From Alphaproteobacteria bacterium (GTDB taxonomy: Bacteria; Pseudomonadota; Alphaproteobacteria; JACZXZ01), in assembly GCA_035625915.1 (NCBI GenBank), contig DASPOR010000103.1:1-41092 (forward strand): a stretch of DNA of 41,092 nucleotides. The letters are read 5' to 3'. The position numbers were made by a program, and so were the translations under genes. Shown one piece after another: positions 1 through 7,714 of the stretch. The notes below the pieces were generated by a model. That model saw nothing but the letters and a program-made list of their open reading frames with translations. It was not told the DNA's origin and ran no database searches. How positions within the stretch are numbered: the stretch's first letter is position 1; each line of letters opens with the position of its first letter.

Positions 1-279
1 GCAAAGGCAGAGGAATATACGAAATACATCTACGAATCCGGCATCAAGAAGATCGAGTCGATCCCCGGCAATCGTGGGGTTCAGCTGTTTCGTCGAATCG
101 ACGACCAATACGGCGATTTCACCGTGATCTCCTATTGGGACTCGATCGAGGCGATCAAGCGCTTCGCCGGAGAGAAGTACGAGGAAACCCACAACTTGCC
201 TAAGGATTCGGAATATCTCGTCGACATGGAGCCGACCGTAAAGCACCTTACCGTGCTCGTGAACGAGTGGCCCAAGTAG
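1..279 (+). CDS. Antibiotic biosynthesis monooxygenase (ABM)-like protein, 3' part
   Basis: The reading frame is open from the first base to a TAG stop and gives 92 residues; the start lies left of the window. The sequence shows the ABM / dimeric alpha-beta barrel pattern: a stretch ending GNRGVQLFRR, a strand FTVISYWDSIEAIKRFAG in which a tryptophan follows the strand, and a helix before the last strand HLTVLVNEW. Members of this superfamily are small cofactor-free oxygenases, heme-degrading enzymes or proteins of unknown role, and the family cannot be narrowed from this fragment. The downstream transporter genes are on the opposite strand and converge on it, so there is no operon link to the right. 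The domain call is fairly secure; the substrate is unknown. Confidence 0.7.
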   Translation, partial: AKAEEYTKYIYESGIKKIESIPGNRGVQLFRRIDDQYGDFTVISYWDSIEAIKRFAGEKYEETHNLPKDSEYLVDMEPTVKHLTVLVNEWPK

Positions 280-346
280 CGGCCCAAGGTTTCCAGGGGA
301 TCGAAACGCGGCGCAGGGACCCCGGCTTAGGGTCGTACAATGACGA

Positions 347-1006
347 TCACACGTAGACCTTGAGTCGACGTTCCAAGTATTGCGTGAAGGCGCCCACCGC
401 ACTCGTCATCGCGTAATAGATGATGCCGATCGTGAGGAAGATTGCAAAGTTCTGAAACGTCGAGCTGATGACCATTTGCGCCGACAGAAAGAGTTCCTGG
501 ACCGTCACGAGCGAGACGAGTGCCGAGTTTTTGGAGAGAGCCACGAATTCGTTGCCGAGCGGCGGAAGCATCCGCAATAAGGCCTGCGGAAGAACGACGA
601 GCCGCATCGTCTGCCGGTAGGAAAGGCCGAGTGCCTTGGCGGCTTCGATCTGGCCCTTGTCGATCGATTGGATCGCACCGCGCACGATCTCGGTCTGATA
701 GGAGCCCGAGTAGAAAGCGAGAGTGCCGACCGCGGCGACCATCGCCGGTATCTCGACGCCCATTTGAGGAAACGCGTAATAGACGAAGAAGAGCTGCACC
801 ACAAACGGTGTGCCGCGGATCACGGACACATAGGCCGCGGCAATCGCGCGCAAAATCCTGCTATGGGAGAGGCGCGCGAAGCCGCCCATGAGCCCGCATC
901 CGACCCCGAGGATGAGGGCCATCACCACGACTTCGATCGTCCTGAGCGCCCCTTCGAGAAGGAAGGGAAGCGATTTGACGACGGTCTCGAGTCCGAGGGA
1001 CGTCAT
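347..1006 (-). CDS. Polar amino acid ABC transporter permease (HisM/GlnP type)
   Basis: This 219-residue inner-membrane permease has the usual length for the His/Glu/Gln/Arg/opine transporter family. An N-terminal hydrophobic helix (about residues 22-43) is followed by the conserved loop SVIRGTPFVVQLFFVYY and, near residues 123-150, the EAA cytoplasmic loop (AAKALGLSYRQTMRLVVLPQ) that docks on the ATPase. It lies 22 bp downstream of a substrate-binding protein gene on the same strand, so the two form one transcript. No ATPase gene follows before the operon runs into the convergent ABM gene, so this transporter must borrow an ATPase encoded elsewhere, or act as a homodimer with one. The start is an ATG with only a weak ribosome site, consistent with coupling to the upstream gene. 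Confidence 0.9.
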   Translation of the reverse strand: MTSLGLETVVKSLPFLLEGALRTIEVVVMALILGVGCGLMGGFARLSHSRILRAIAAAYVSVIRGTPFVVQLFFVYYAFPQMGVEIPAMVAAVGTLAFYSGSYQTEIVRGAIQSIDKGQIEAAKALGLSYRQTMRLVVLPQALLRMLPPLGNEFVALSKNSALVSLVTVQELFLSAQMVISSTFQNFAIFLTIGIIYYAMTSAVGAFTQYLERRLKVYV

Positions 1007-1011
1007 GGCCT

Positions 1012-1024
1012 ACCCGGACCGGGT
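1012..1024 (-). repeat. Intercistronic inverted repeat between binding protein and permease
   Basis: ACCCGG-A-CCGGGT is a perfect 6-bp inverted repeat around one base, which folds in RNA as a 5-bp GC stem with a 3-base loop. It fills the short gap between the binding-protein stop and the permease start. Hairpins in this position often protect the binding-protein message from 3' decay and lower permease expression; that role is inference here. Confidence 0.35.
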
Positions 1025-1028
1025 GTCC

Positions 1029-1817
1029 TCAGGACCCCGGACCGAACCATTTCTCCTGGATGGTCTTGATCGTGCCGTCCTTTTTCAGCGACTCGAGCGC
1101 TTCGTCAATGGCCTTCAGCAGGTCCGGGTCGTCCTTGCGGACGGCGTAGCCGTAGTTCTCGTTGGTGAGCAGGAAATCGGCGAGCTTGGCGCCGCCATGC
1201 GTCTTGATGTAGTAGCGGGCGGCGGGATAGCCGGTGACGACGGCGTCGGCACGACCGCTTTGGAGGGCCTGAAACATCTGATCGTTCGTCTGATTGACGA
1301 CGAGTTCGGCCTTCGGGTAGGTCTGCTTGAGATAGTCGACCGACTTGGTGCCGACTTGAACGGAGAGCCGCTTGCCGTCAAGGTCGGCCTCCTTCGCAAC
1401 GCTCTTGTCGTCAGGCTTGAGCATGACGCTGAGGCCGCCCGAGAAATAGGGTTCGGAAAAATCGACGACCTTCTTGCGCTCATCGGTGATGTAGATCGCC
1501 GAAGCGGCGAGGTCGATATGCTTCGCCTCGAGGCCGGGTATCAGCTCGCGGAACGGCACTTGCTGAAACTCCACTTTCTTGATGCCGATCTTGGCGGCGA
1601 TGGCGTTGACGAGGTCGATGTCGAATCCCGATCTTTCGCCCGATGTCGACGTCTGCTCGAAGGGCGGGAAGGTCGCATCCGTGCCGACGATGAGCGTTTT
1701 CTGCCCGGCTTTGAGCTCATCGAGAATTCCCGCATCGGCCTTGGCCATCGGCAGCGCGGCGACCGCCAGTCCAGCACATGCGGCCAGTGCCAGGAAGTTA
1801 CGGCGCGAGTTATCCAT
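1029..1817 (-). CDS. Polar amino acid ABC transporter substrate-binding protein, Tat-exported
   Basis: The 262-residue protein is a family 3 periplasmic solute-binding protein. After the signal it reads KTLIVGTDATFPPFEQ, the classic first strand and ligand loop, then GFDIDLVNAIAAKIG and the DFSEPYFSGG motif. The N-terminus DNSRRNFLALAACAG fits the twin-arginine rule (S-R-R-x-F-L) and ends in an Ala-x-Ala-like site near residue 28, so export by Tat rather than Sec is likely. I chose the ATG with GAGGGAG 7-12 bases upstream; a GTG nine codons earlier would bury the Tat motif deeper. The permease gene follows. The ligand cannot be named beyond a polar amino acid or related compound. Confidence 0.9.
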   Translation of the reverse strand: MDNSRRNFLALAACAGLAVAALPMAKADAGILDELKAGQKTLIVGTDATFPPFEQTSTSGERSGFDIDLVNAIAAKIGIKKVEFQQVPFRELIPGLEAKHIDLAASAIYITDERKKVVDFSEPYFSGGLSVMLKPDDKSVAKEADLDGKRLSVQVGTKSVDYLKQTYPKAELVVNQTNDQMFQALQSGRADAVVTGYPAARYYIKTHGGAKLADFLLTNENYGYAVRKDDPDLLKAIDEALESLKKDGTIKTIQEKWFGPGS

Positions 1818-2108
1818 GGTGAGCGCTCCCTCTCGTTGCAGCACGCCGTCCGTTCCGATGGCGACGGGCCTCGTTCCGTTCCAGTCGGGCGGAAGCTAGC
1901 ATAGGGTCGTGCGCGGTGCGAGAGGCGGCAACCGTGCGTCTGCCGTGGCGTTGCGGCAAGGCCCCGACCGAGCAAAAACGAACGTTCTGTCCGTCGCCCG
2001 CCCGGCTTCGCCGACAAAGACGGCCGCGCGCGATGGGCACCATATGTGGTAGATTCATTAAGACTGGGTGCGGCGACTGCCCACGCCAATTTACAGTGAA
2101 GTGCAGTC

Positions 2109-2795
2109 ATGGATGACGGGCGAGTAGGATCAAGCGAAGTGTCTGATCCCTGGAAAAACGATCGCAGTCTAAGCGAGGAGATCGTCAGTTCGGTCATTCA
2201 AGGCTCGGCTGCGGCGGGAGGCGTTGCCGCTCTGATCCTGCTCGTCACACGGGCCTGGCCCCAGGCGAACGTCATGCCGCTCATCGGGGCCCTTGTTTAC
2301 GGTGCAACGCTCATTATTGCCTTCACCGCCTCGGCCCTTTATCACGGGATACCAGAGCCGCGCCTGAAACGCGTTTTCCGCACCGTCGACCATTGCACGA
2401 TCTTCCTGCTGATCGCCGGGACATATACGCCGATAACGTTGGTGACGCTCTGGCACCGCTCCGGTTGGCTCCTTCTCCTTTGCGTGTGGTCGATGGCCAT
2501 TACCGGCATCGTCCTTCGCCTGGTGCGGGGTGCGCGCTTTCATCAAATCGCAATACCTCTTTACCTCGCGATGGGTTGGATTAGCGTAGCGTGGGCGAAA
2601 GCGCTCTACGATGCGACGGGGCTTGGCGCTGTTTTACTCATCCTTGCAGGTGGCATTGCCTACACGGGCGGTCTCATCTTCTATCGCTGGAACGGATTGC
2701 CCTTCAACAACGCGATCTGGCACCTCTGCGTCGTCGCGGGCAGCACCTGCTTTTTCCTGACGATTTCACTTTACGTATTGCCTGCCTCGGCCTGA
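2109..2795 (+). CDS. trhA: PAQR / hemolysin III family membrane homeostasis protein
   Basis: The 228-residue protein has seven predicted membrane segments and the motifs of the bacterial PAQR (hemolysin III, YqfA/TrhA) family: ALYHGIPEP before the third segment, VFRTVDHCTIFLLIAGTYTP (the H of DHC and the TYTP turn), and near the C-terminus FYRWNGLPFNNAIWHLCVV with the second conserved His. The family's putative metal ligands (Ser/His near residue 75 and the C-terminal His) are present. Bacterial members influence membrane fluidity and were first described as hemolysins; the hemolysin name is not a reliable guide to function. The N-terminal 30 residues are variable and the start is uncertain because no good ribosome site precedes the ATG. 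It is a single gene, convergent with the EamA gene. Confidence 0.85.
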   Translation: MDDGRVGSSEVSDPWKNDRSLSEEIVSSVIQGSAAAGGVAALILLVTRAWPQANVMPLIGALVYGATLIIAFTASALYHGIPEPRLKRVFRTVDHCTIFLLIAGTYTPITLVTLWHRSGWLLLLCVWSMAITGIVLRLVRGARFHQIAIPLYLAMGWISVAWAKALYDATGLGAVLLILAGGIAYTGGLIFYRWNGLPFNNAIWHLCVVAGSTCFFLTISLYVLPASA

Positions 2796-2852
2796 ACCCG
2801 TCGCGGACGCGTGCCGGTGCCTATGCGACCGTCGAATGGGCGATCCGCCGGT

Positions 2853-3809
2853 TCACCCGATCGATCGACCGAAATTCGAACGATGTCGAGGGCGTATCCG
2901 ACCCCAAACGATGCGCAATAGGCGGCCATCGATGAATGCGAGGCCTGCAAAGATCAACGCCATGCCGACGAACTCGCGGCGATCCAGCCGTTCACCGAGG
3001 AATACCGCGCCGAGAAGTATGGCGCTCACCGGAATGAGGAAAGTCACGAGGAGGACGTTCGTGGCGCCGGCGGTCGCAAGGATGCGGAAATACAGGATGT
3101 AGGCGAGCGAGGTGCCGAGGATCGCCAATCCGATCCAAGCGCCCCAAACGGTCATGCCCGGCATAGCGAGTTGCCATGGCTTGTCGCTGATGAGGGCAAT
3201 GGGGAGCATCATCGCCGTGCTTGCGGTGAGTTGCCCTGCTGCGGTGACCATCGGATTGACGCCCTTGAAGCGGCGGCCGAATATTCCGGCAAATCCATAG
3301 GAAATCGCGGCACCGATGACGGCAAGCTCAGCGAGGCCATGCCGGCCGATGCCTTCGAGAAGCTCGGGCCCGATCGTTACCACCGCGCCGGAGAGGCCGA
3401 TCAGGACGCCCAGGAGCTTCACGGGCGCGAGCCTTTCGTCGCGCGTGAACGCGTGCGCCAGGACGACCGTGAAAAGGGGCGTCGTGGCGTTGAGAATGGC
3501 GGCCAGGCCGCTCTCGATTTGAGTCTGCCCCCAGACGATCAGGCAAAACGGAACGACGTTGTTAAGAAGCCCCATTATCAAATTGCGCCGCCAAGCGGTC
3601 CAATCGCTCGGCAAGCGTTGGCCGAAGGCATAGAGGACGAGAATAAGGACTGCCGATGCCATTCCCGTGCGCCCCAAAACGAGCGTCAACGGCGGAATGG
3701 CGGCGACGGCAACCTTCGAGAAAAAGAAAGACCCACCCCACAGTATCGACAGCGAGATGAGCAGCGCCCACTCGATGCCGCCCATCCGCGGTACTTCGTT
3801 CCCTTTCAT
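2853..3809 (-). CDS. EamA-type (DMT superfamily) transporter
   Basis: The 318-residue protein contains two EamA repeats of five membrane segments each. Repeat 1 begins EWALLISLSILWGGSFFFSKVA, with the typical WG-x-x-F motif, and ends near NATTPLFTVVLAH; repeat 2 begins near AELAVIGAAISYGFAGIFGRRF and ends with LLGAVFLGERLDRREFVGMALIFAG, the conserved GE-x-L motif. Family members export amino acids, nucleotides or other small metabolites; the substrate cannot be read from sequence. An alternative ATG eight codons downstream (at MGGIEW) fits the first helix better. The C-terminal 20 residues are basic and cytoplasmic. The gene stands alone, divergent from the lipoprotein binding-protein gene. 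Confidence 0.85.
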   Translation of the reverse strand: MKGNEVPRMGGIEWALLISLSILWGGSFFFSKVAVAAIPPLTLVLGRTGMASAVLILVLYAFGQRLPSDWTAWRRNLIMGLLNNVVPFCLIVWGQTQIESGLAAILNATTPLFTVVLAHAFTRDERLAPVKLLGVLIGLSGAVVTIGPELLEGIGRHGLAELAVIGAAISYGFAGIFGRRFKGVNPMVTAAGQLTASTAMMLPIALISDKPWQLAMPGMTVWGAWIGLAILGTSLAYILYFRILATAGATNVLLVTFLIPVSAILLGAVFLGERLDRREFVGMALIFAGLAFIDGRLLRIVWGRIRPRHRSNFGRSIG

Positions 3810-3975
3810 GTGCGCACCCCGGTTGTGGAGGACGCAAGCCTAGGTTTATCGGTTTAGCCGCACCATCCGCTTCTTGTGCCGGAATTCGCGCGAGCCTCGC
3901 TTCGCTGGGGCTGTCATGCTAACGTCGTCCGGAAGGTCGACCCTGCCGGTTGTGCATCCACGCGAGCGTGCGTCA

Positions 3976-5103
3976 ATGTCGTCTCCCCTGAAAGCCTTGC
4001 TTGTCTGCCTATCCATCGCCATGCTCGCGGGTTGCGATGAGCTTCCTTCCCTCAAGGCCAAGCAAAATCCCCCGCTGACGATTGCCGTCGTCGGCCCGAT
4101 GAGTGGGCCTTACACCCGCTTCGGCGGCCAGATGCGCGCAGGTGTCGAGCAAGAGATGGCGCACGTCAACGCGCGAGGCGGTGTCCTTGATAGCGTGTTC
4201 AAGATGCGCGGTGTCGACGATCGTTGTGAGTCGACTCGGGCGGCGAGCGTTGCGAAAGGGATCGCGGCCGAGCGACCCGCTTTCGTGGTCGGGCATTTCT
4301 GTTCCGAGGCCTCGATCGCCGCCGCGCCGATCTATACCGACGCCAATCTTCTGATGATTTCGCCGTCATCGAGCGATCCCGCACTCACCGAGCGGGGCGC
4401 GCCCAATATTTTCCGCACGGTGCCCCGCCAGGACATGCAGGGCCCGGTGCTCGCCAAGTACATCGCCGATCATTTCAGCGGCCAGCCGGTCGCGATCATT
4501 TCGGACGGCACGCCGTACGCCCTGACGATCACGGATTCGACCCGCAAGGCGCTTCGGTCGTCCGGGATACATCCAGTCGTCGACAAAACAATGGCCGGCC
4601 CAGGGGTCGATTTCACCGACCTCGTCACGCGACTGAAAGACAACAATGTTGGCGTCATCGTCTATGGCGGGAACTACAAGGACGCAGCTCGATTGCTTGT
4701 CGAAGCGCGGCGCCAGGGCTCAAGTGCCGTGGTGGCGGGTGGCGACACGCTCGTCGCCGCCGAATTCTGGCAGCTTGCCGGCAGTGCCGGCGAGGGAAGT
4801 TTCATGGCATTTCTTCCCGATCCGCTCGACACACCGCGTGGGCGAACAGCTGCAGGGGGCCTCGGGGAATATGGGGTCGAGGCGAGTGGCTATACGCTTT
4901 ACGCCTACGCCGCGGTCGAGGTTGTCGTGCAAGCGGCAGAGCGCGCCAAATCCATGGCCACCGCCGATCTCATCAAGGAGATGCATGGCGGCACCTTCGA
5001 CACCGCGGTCGGCATGCTGACCTTCGACGACAAGGGCGATGTAACAAATCCAAATCTCGTGATTTACGTCTGGCGAGGCGGTGCCGCGAAGCGCGAACGC
5101 TAG
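3976..5103 (+). CDS. Branched-chain amino acid-type ABC binding lipoprotein (LivJ/LivK fold)
   Basis: From the chosen ATG the product has 375 residues and opens SSPLKALLVCLSIAMLAGC, a lipoprotein signal with lipobox MLAGC (Cys20), followed by Asp-Glu. Asp at +2 is the classical inner-membrane retention residue in enterobacteria. The mature part is a periplasmic-binding-protein type I fold: TIAVVGPMSGPYTRFGGQMRAGVEQ (ligand-binding GP-x-SG loop), VVGHFCSEASIAAAP, then NIFRTVPRQDMQGPVLAKYI. The frame stays open upstream for 34 codons, but starting there would bury the signal. The stop lies 3 bp from the stop of the convergent livH-like gene, so binding protein and permease are not one transcript. 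Substrate is not certain; the LivJ family also binds amides, urea and aromatic acids. Confidence 0.85.
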   Translation: MSSPLKALLVCLSIAMLAGCDELPSLKAKQNPPLTIAVVGPMSGPYTRFGGQMRAGVEQEMAHVNARGGVLDSVFKMRGVDDRCESTRAASVAKGIAAERPAFVVGHFCSEASIAAAPIYTDANLLMISPSSSDPALTERGAPNIFRTVPRQDMQGPVLAKYIADHFSGQPVAIISDGTPYALTITDSTRKALRSSGIHPVVDKTMAGPGVDFTDLVTRLKDNNVGVIVYGGNYKDAARLLVEARRQGSSAVVAGGDTLVAAEFWQLAGSAGEGSFMAFLPDPLDTPRGRTAAGGLGEYGVEASGYTLYAYAAVEVVVQAAERAKSMATADLIKEMHGGTFDTAVGMLTFDDKGDVTNPNLVIYVWRGGAAKRER

Positions 5104-5106
5104 ATC

Positions 5107-6441
5107 TCATCGCTCGCCCAGGATTCCCTGGGGACGGAACACGAGCAGCAGAATGAGAAGCGAGAAGACCGCGATCTCCCGATAAGCGCTCTGAAGATAC
5201 CCGGCCCAAAAAGTTTCGACGAACGCGACGACGAACCCGCCGAGGAGTGCGCCCGCGAAATTACCCATGCCGCCGACAATGGCGGCCGTGAGCGCCTTGA
5301 AACCCATGAGGAAGCCCATCGAAAAATTGACCCCGCCATAATAGCTCGCGACCATCAACCCGCCCGCAGCCGCAAGGCCACCGCCGAGTGCGAACGTCGT
5401 TGCGACGGTACGGTCGATATCGATGCCGACAAGTGCCGCCATTTTCCTGTCCTGGGAACTGGCGCGCTGAGCGCGCCCATAGGGAGTCTTCGCCAGCAAG
5501 TACCAAGTCCCCAAGGAGAGCACGATCATGATCGCCAGGATCAATGCCTGCTTCGGATTCACATAGAGGCTGAAGCCATTCGATTCGGCAAGTGCGATGC
5601 CGCTCAACTGCGCTTCCGGGAGCCAGATGTTGCCCGCACCCTCGGTCACGAACACGTAGTTCTGGAGCACGATGGAAAGCCCGATCGCTGCGATAAGCGG
5701 CATGAGCGGATTGGCCTTGCGGAGCGGACGGAAGACCATTCGGTCCATGAGCCAACCGTACCCCGCATTGAAGGCCATCGCGATCGGCAGTGCGAGTATC
5801 ACGCTGAACATGGGGGAATCGAGGCCGAGTACGATGAACAACGCGACCCCGACGACGGCGATGAAGGCGCCCAGCATGTAAAGCTCGCCGAATGCGAAAT
5901 TGATGGCGCCGATGATGCTGTAGACGAGCGTGTATCCGACCGCAATGAGGGCCACGATGCACCCGAGGGTGGCGCCATTTACGAGTTGCTGGATGAAATA
6001 AAGCACACCGGAGCCGACTTCTGACCGCACCGGCTCCACCCTCGCTCCAGCACCGGGACTTTCCCCTTGCGCATGGATCTTCGCGAGCACGATCTCGAGG
6101 ATCGCCATGCGAAGTTCCGACAACCGTCCGTCCGTATCGGTCGTGACGGCGATCAGGTGCAGGCGCTCGTCGCTGAACGCACCGCCCGCGAATTCGCATT
6201 GCACTTCGTGCAGTTCGCTCTCACCGGTATCTTTCCGCACGATGACGCGGCTGACGATGCCGTGGAGTACCGCCGGGTCGACGTCGTTCCCGATCAACTC
6301 TACGGCCCCCTCTGACAACACCACGCCTGCAACCCGGTTGCAGACTTCCGCCTGGGACGAGTCGACCTTGCCGCATCCGGCCACGAGGGCGAGCGCCGCC
6401 AAAAGAAGCGGAATTCGCACGGATTTGGGTCTGAAGGTCAT
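5107..6441 (-). CDS. livH: LivH-type ABC permease with N-terminal lipoprotein-like domain
   Basis: The 444-residue protein is about 150 residues longer than typical LivH. Residues 1-23 form a lipoprotein signal (IPLLLAALALVAGC, Cys23). Residues 24-130 form a hydrophilic domain with two cysteines (34 and 82) that could form a disulfide. Residues 146-444 are a complete LivH permease: YFIQQLVNGATLGCIVALIA, GYTLVYSIIGAINFAFGELY, the EAA-like loop DRKMAALVGIDIDRTVATTF, GGMGNFAGALLGG and a C-terminal VFRPQGILGE. The frame is continuous, so this is a true fusion as assembled. The start has no clear ribosome site, so expression level is unsure. The transporter would move branched-chain or related amino acids into the cytoplasm. 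Its ATPases are not in the window. Similar extensions exist in some alphaproteobacterial LivH proteins as far as I recall, but I know no function for them. Confidence 0.88.
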   Translation of the reverse strand: MTFRPKSVRIPLLLAALALVAGCGKVDSSQAEVCNRVAGVVLSEGAVELIGNDVDPAVLHGIVSRVIVRKDTGESELHEVQCEFAGGAFSDERLHLIAVTTDTDGRLSELRMAILEIVLAKIHAQGESPGAGARVEPVRSEVGSGVLYFIQQLVNGATLGCIVALIAVGYTLVYSIIGAINFAFGELYMLGAFIAVVGVALFIVLGLDSPMFSVILALPIAMAFNAGYGWLMDRMVFRPLRKANPLMPLIAAIGLSIVLQNYVFVTEGAGNIWLPEAQLSGIALAESNGFSLYVNPKQALILAIMIVLSLGTWYLLAKTPYGRAQRASSQDRKMAALVGIDIDRTVATTFALGGGLAAAGGLMVASYYGGVNFSMGFLMGFKALTAAIVGGMGNFAGALLGGFVVAFVETFWAGYLQSAYREIAVFSLLILLLVFRPQGILGER

Positions 6442-6564
6442 GAGGATGGACGAATGGGCAGCGGAGGCCCCGCACCTTTGGTTCGTGACGCGTATCGCAA
6501 CACCGAATTATAGGCAAGACGATTGCCGCTGTCGCCATCGGTGCAGGCGGTCGGCAGGAAAGAC

Positions 6565-6586
6565 GTGCTAGGGCGAGCCGTAGCAC
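6565..6586 (-). terminator. Hairpin downstream of the ExbB/ExbD-like operon
   Basis: GTGCTA and TAGCAC form a perfect 6-bp inverted repeat around ten GC-rich bases, 25 bp past the stop of the last gene of the operon. On the minus strand it is followed by GTCTTTCC, which is only a weak U tract, so it may be a poor intrinsic terminator or a 3'-end stabiliser. Confidence 0.3.
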
Positions 6587-6611
6587 CCGTGACGTTTCGA
6601 TCGAATGGGGG

Positions 6612-7127
6612 TCAGACGCCCTGCTCGGGTGCCTGGTAGAGTTCCTTCGGCGGCTCCTCGCCTTGCTTGTCGGGCAGCTTGGGCTGGGGAAGCGGGTAGA
6701 ATTGCGGGTCGTCCTTGTCCCAGCTCCGCTCGAAGGGCAAAGCCATGGCAACGCCACCGCCATGCTGCTTGGCATTTTGCTCGATCGCGTCCTGAAGCGC
6801 TTTCGCGGTCTTCTCGTCCCACGGCAGCTTGTAGTAGCGCGGCTCCGACACTTCGGGAAACTGGAGCCAGAGGAAGATGCCCTGCCCCTCCCGGAGATAG
6901 GAGCCGAGCACGTGCGCGTCCTTGAGGTCGGTGCGGAAGACCTCGAGTGCTGTCGCCTTGGGGCGGCCGAGCATGTCCGAATAACCGAAGAAGAGCGTAC
7001 CCAGGATAAGTGCAAAGAAGCCGCTCACGAGCGTGCGGCGCAATTTGCTGCCCACCGGCATCGCGACATAGGCGAACGCACCCAGCAAGAAGGCGAGCGT
7101 GACGAAGGCGACGACGAAGGTGCTCAT
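6612..7127 (-). CDS. Two-helix membrane protein of unknown function, third gene of ExbB/ExbD-like operon
   Basis: I do not recognise a named family for this 171-residue protein. Two hydrophobic segments (about residues 4-22 and 32-49) with Lys-Leu-Arg-Arg between them suggest a hairpin with a short cytoplasmic turn. The remaining 120 residues would lie in the periplasm and contain GQGIFLWLQFPEVSEPRYYKL, an acidic and aromatic stretch, and a proline-rich tail (PLPQPKLPDKQGEEPPKE). Its ATG overlaps the stop of the upstream gene by four bases, so translation is coupled. The context makes it the probable third component of a proton-channel-like membrane complex; this is inference from gene order and membrane topology. 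Confidence 0.8.
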   Translation of the reverse strand: MSTFVVAFVTLAFLLGAFAYVAMPVGSKLRRTLVSGFFALILGTLFFGYSDMLGRPKATALEVFRTDLKDAHVLGSYLREGQGIFLWLQFPEVSEPRYYKLPWDEKTAKALQDAIEQNAKQHGGGVAMALPFERSWDKDDPQFYPLPQPKLPDKQGEEPPKELYQAPEQGV

Positions 7128-7711
7128 TTGCTGTCTCCCTTGGCACTCCGCAGGTCCTTGTGGATGCGGTTCATGCTGCCGGGCACGAACTCGCCCTTGT
7201 CGTCGAGCCTGAAGCGGAACACCGTCGTCTCCTGGCCCTCGAAGGTGAGTTGAACATCGGATTCGAGGGCCCGCCGCACGCCACCCTTCTCGTCCTGGAG
7301 CGAAACCTGGGCGTGGGCAGCGACCGGGAACTTGTGGTCGCGGCTGCGATAAAGCATCGCGTTGACCACGTACTCACCCGGCCAATGGCCGCGCCCGTAC
7401 GCGACTTCGTAGTTCATCGAGTTGGGATCGCCGCCCTTGCCGAGATCGTCGCGCAGCAAGTTGAAGATGATGCCCGCTTTATTGGAATAGCCGACCGGCA
7501 CGTCGCCCGGCCCCTGCACCCAAAGATCGACGTCGGCGTCGACCTCCTTGTCCCAGGTCAGCTCGACGATCACGTTGCCGGGCGGGATCTGGCCCTTGGC
7601 TTCCTCGTTCTTCTTCGCCACATGCGCGAGGGCGACTGCCCCGATCACGAGGTAGGCGAAGACGAGGAGGAACAGCATGTCGCGGAAGGAAACATTCATC
7701 CCCCGCCACAT
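7124..7711 (-). CDS. ExbD-like membrane-anchored protein with YfaP/DUF2135-like domain
   Basis: The 195-residue protein has one membrane helix (about residues 12-30: MLFLLVFAYLVIGAVALAH) with an aspartate at position 11 at its edge, reminiscent of ExbD/TolR/MotB anchors, whose single helix begins at a key Asp. Instead of a TolR-like domain, residues 45-170 look like a beta-sandwich of the YfaP/DUF2135 kind: VIVELTWDKEVDADVDLWVQ is close to that family's W-D-x-x-D-V-D-L-x-V signature, and HWPGEYVVNAMLY matches its later GxYxV strand. The start has AGGAGG upstream; a second ATG four codons on is possible. Three bases separate it from the upstream ExbB-like gene. Homology to ExbD rests on one helix and on context, so it is tentative; the domain resemblance is better. 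Confidence 0.8.
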   Translation of the reverse strand: MWRGMNVSFRDMLFLLVFAYLVIGAVALAHVAKKNEEAKGQIPPGNVIVELTWDKEVDADVDLWVQGPGDVPVGYSNKAGIIFNLLRDDLGKGGDPNSMNYEVAYGRGHWPGEYVVNAMLYRSRDHKFPVAAHAQVSLQDEKGGVRRALESDVQLTFEGQETTVFRFRLDDKGEFVPGSMNRIHKDLRSAKGDSK

Positions 7712-7714
7712 GGC

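Noticed and set aside
888..1904. A 338-codon plus-strand frame over the binding-protein gene
   Set aside because: Antisense to a complete binding-protein gene with a signal and family motifs.
1984..1991. GAACGTTC-like palindrome as a LexA site
   Set aside because: The sequence lacks the direct GTTC-N7-GTTC layout used in alphaproteobacteria; an 8-bp palindrome is not enough.
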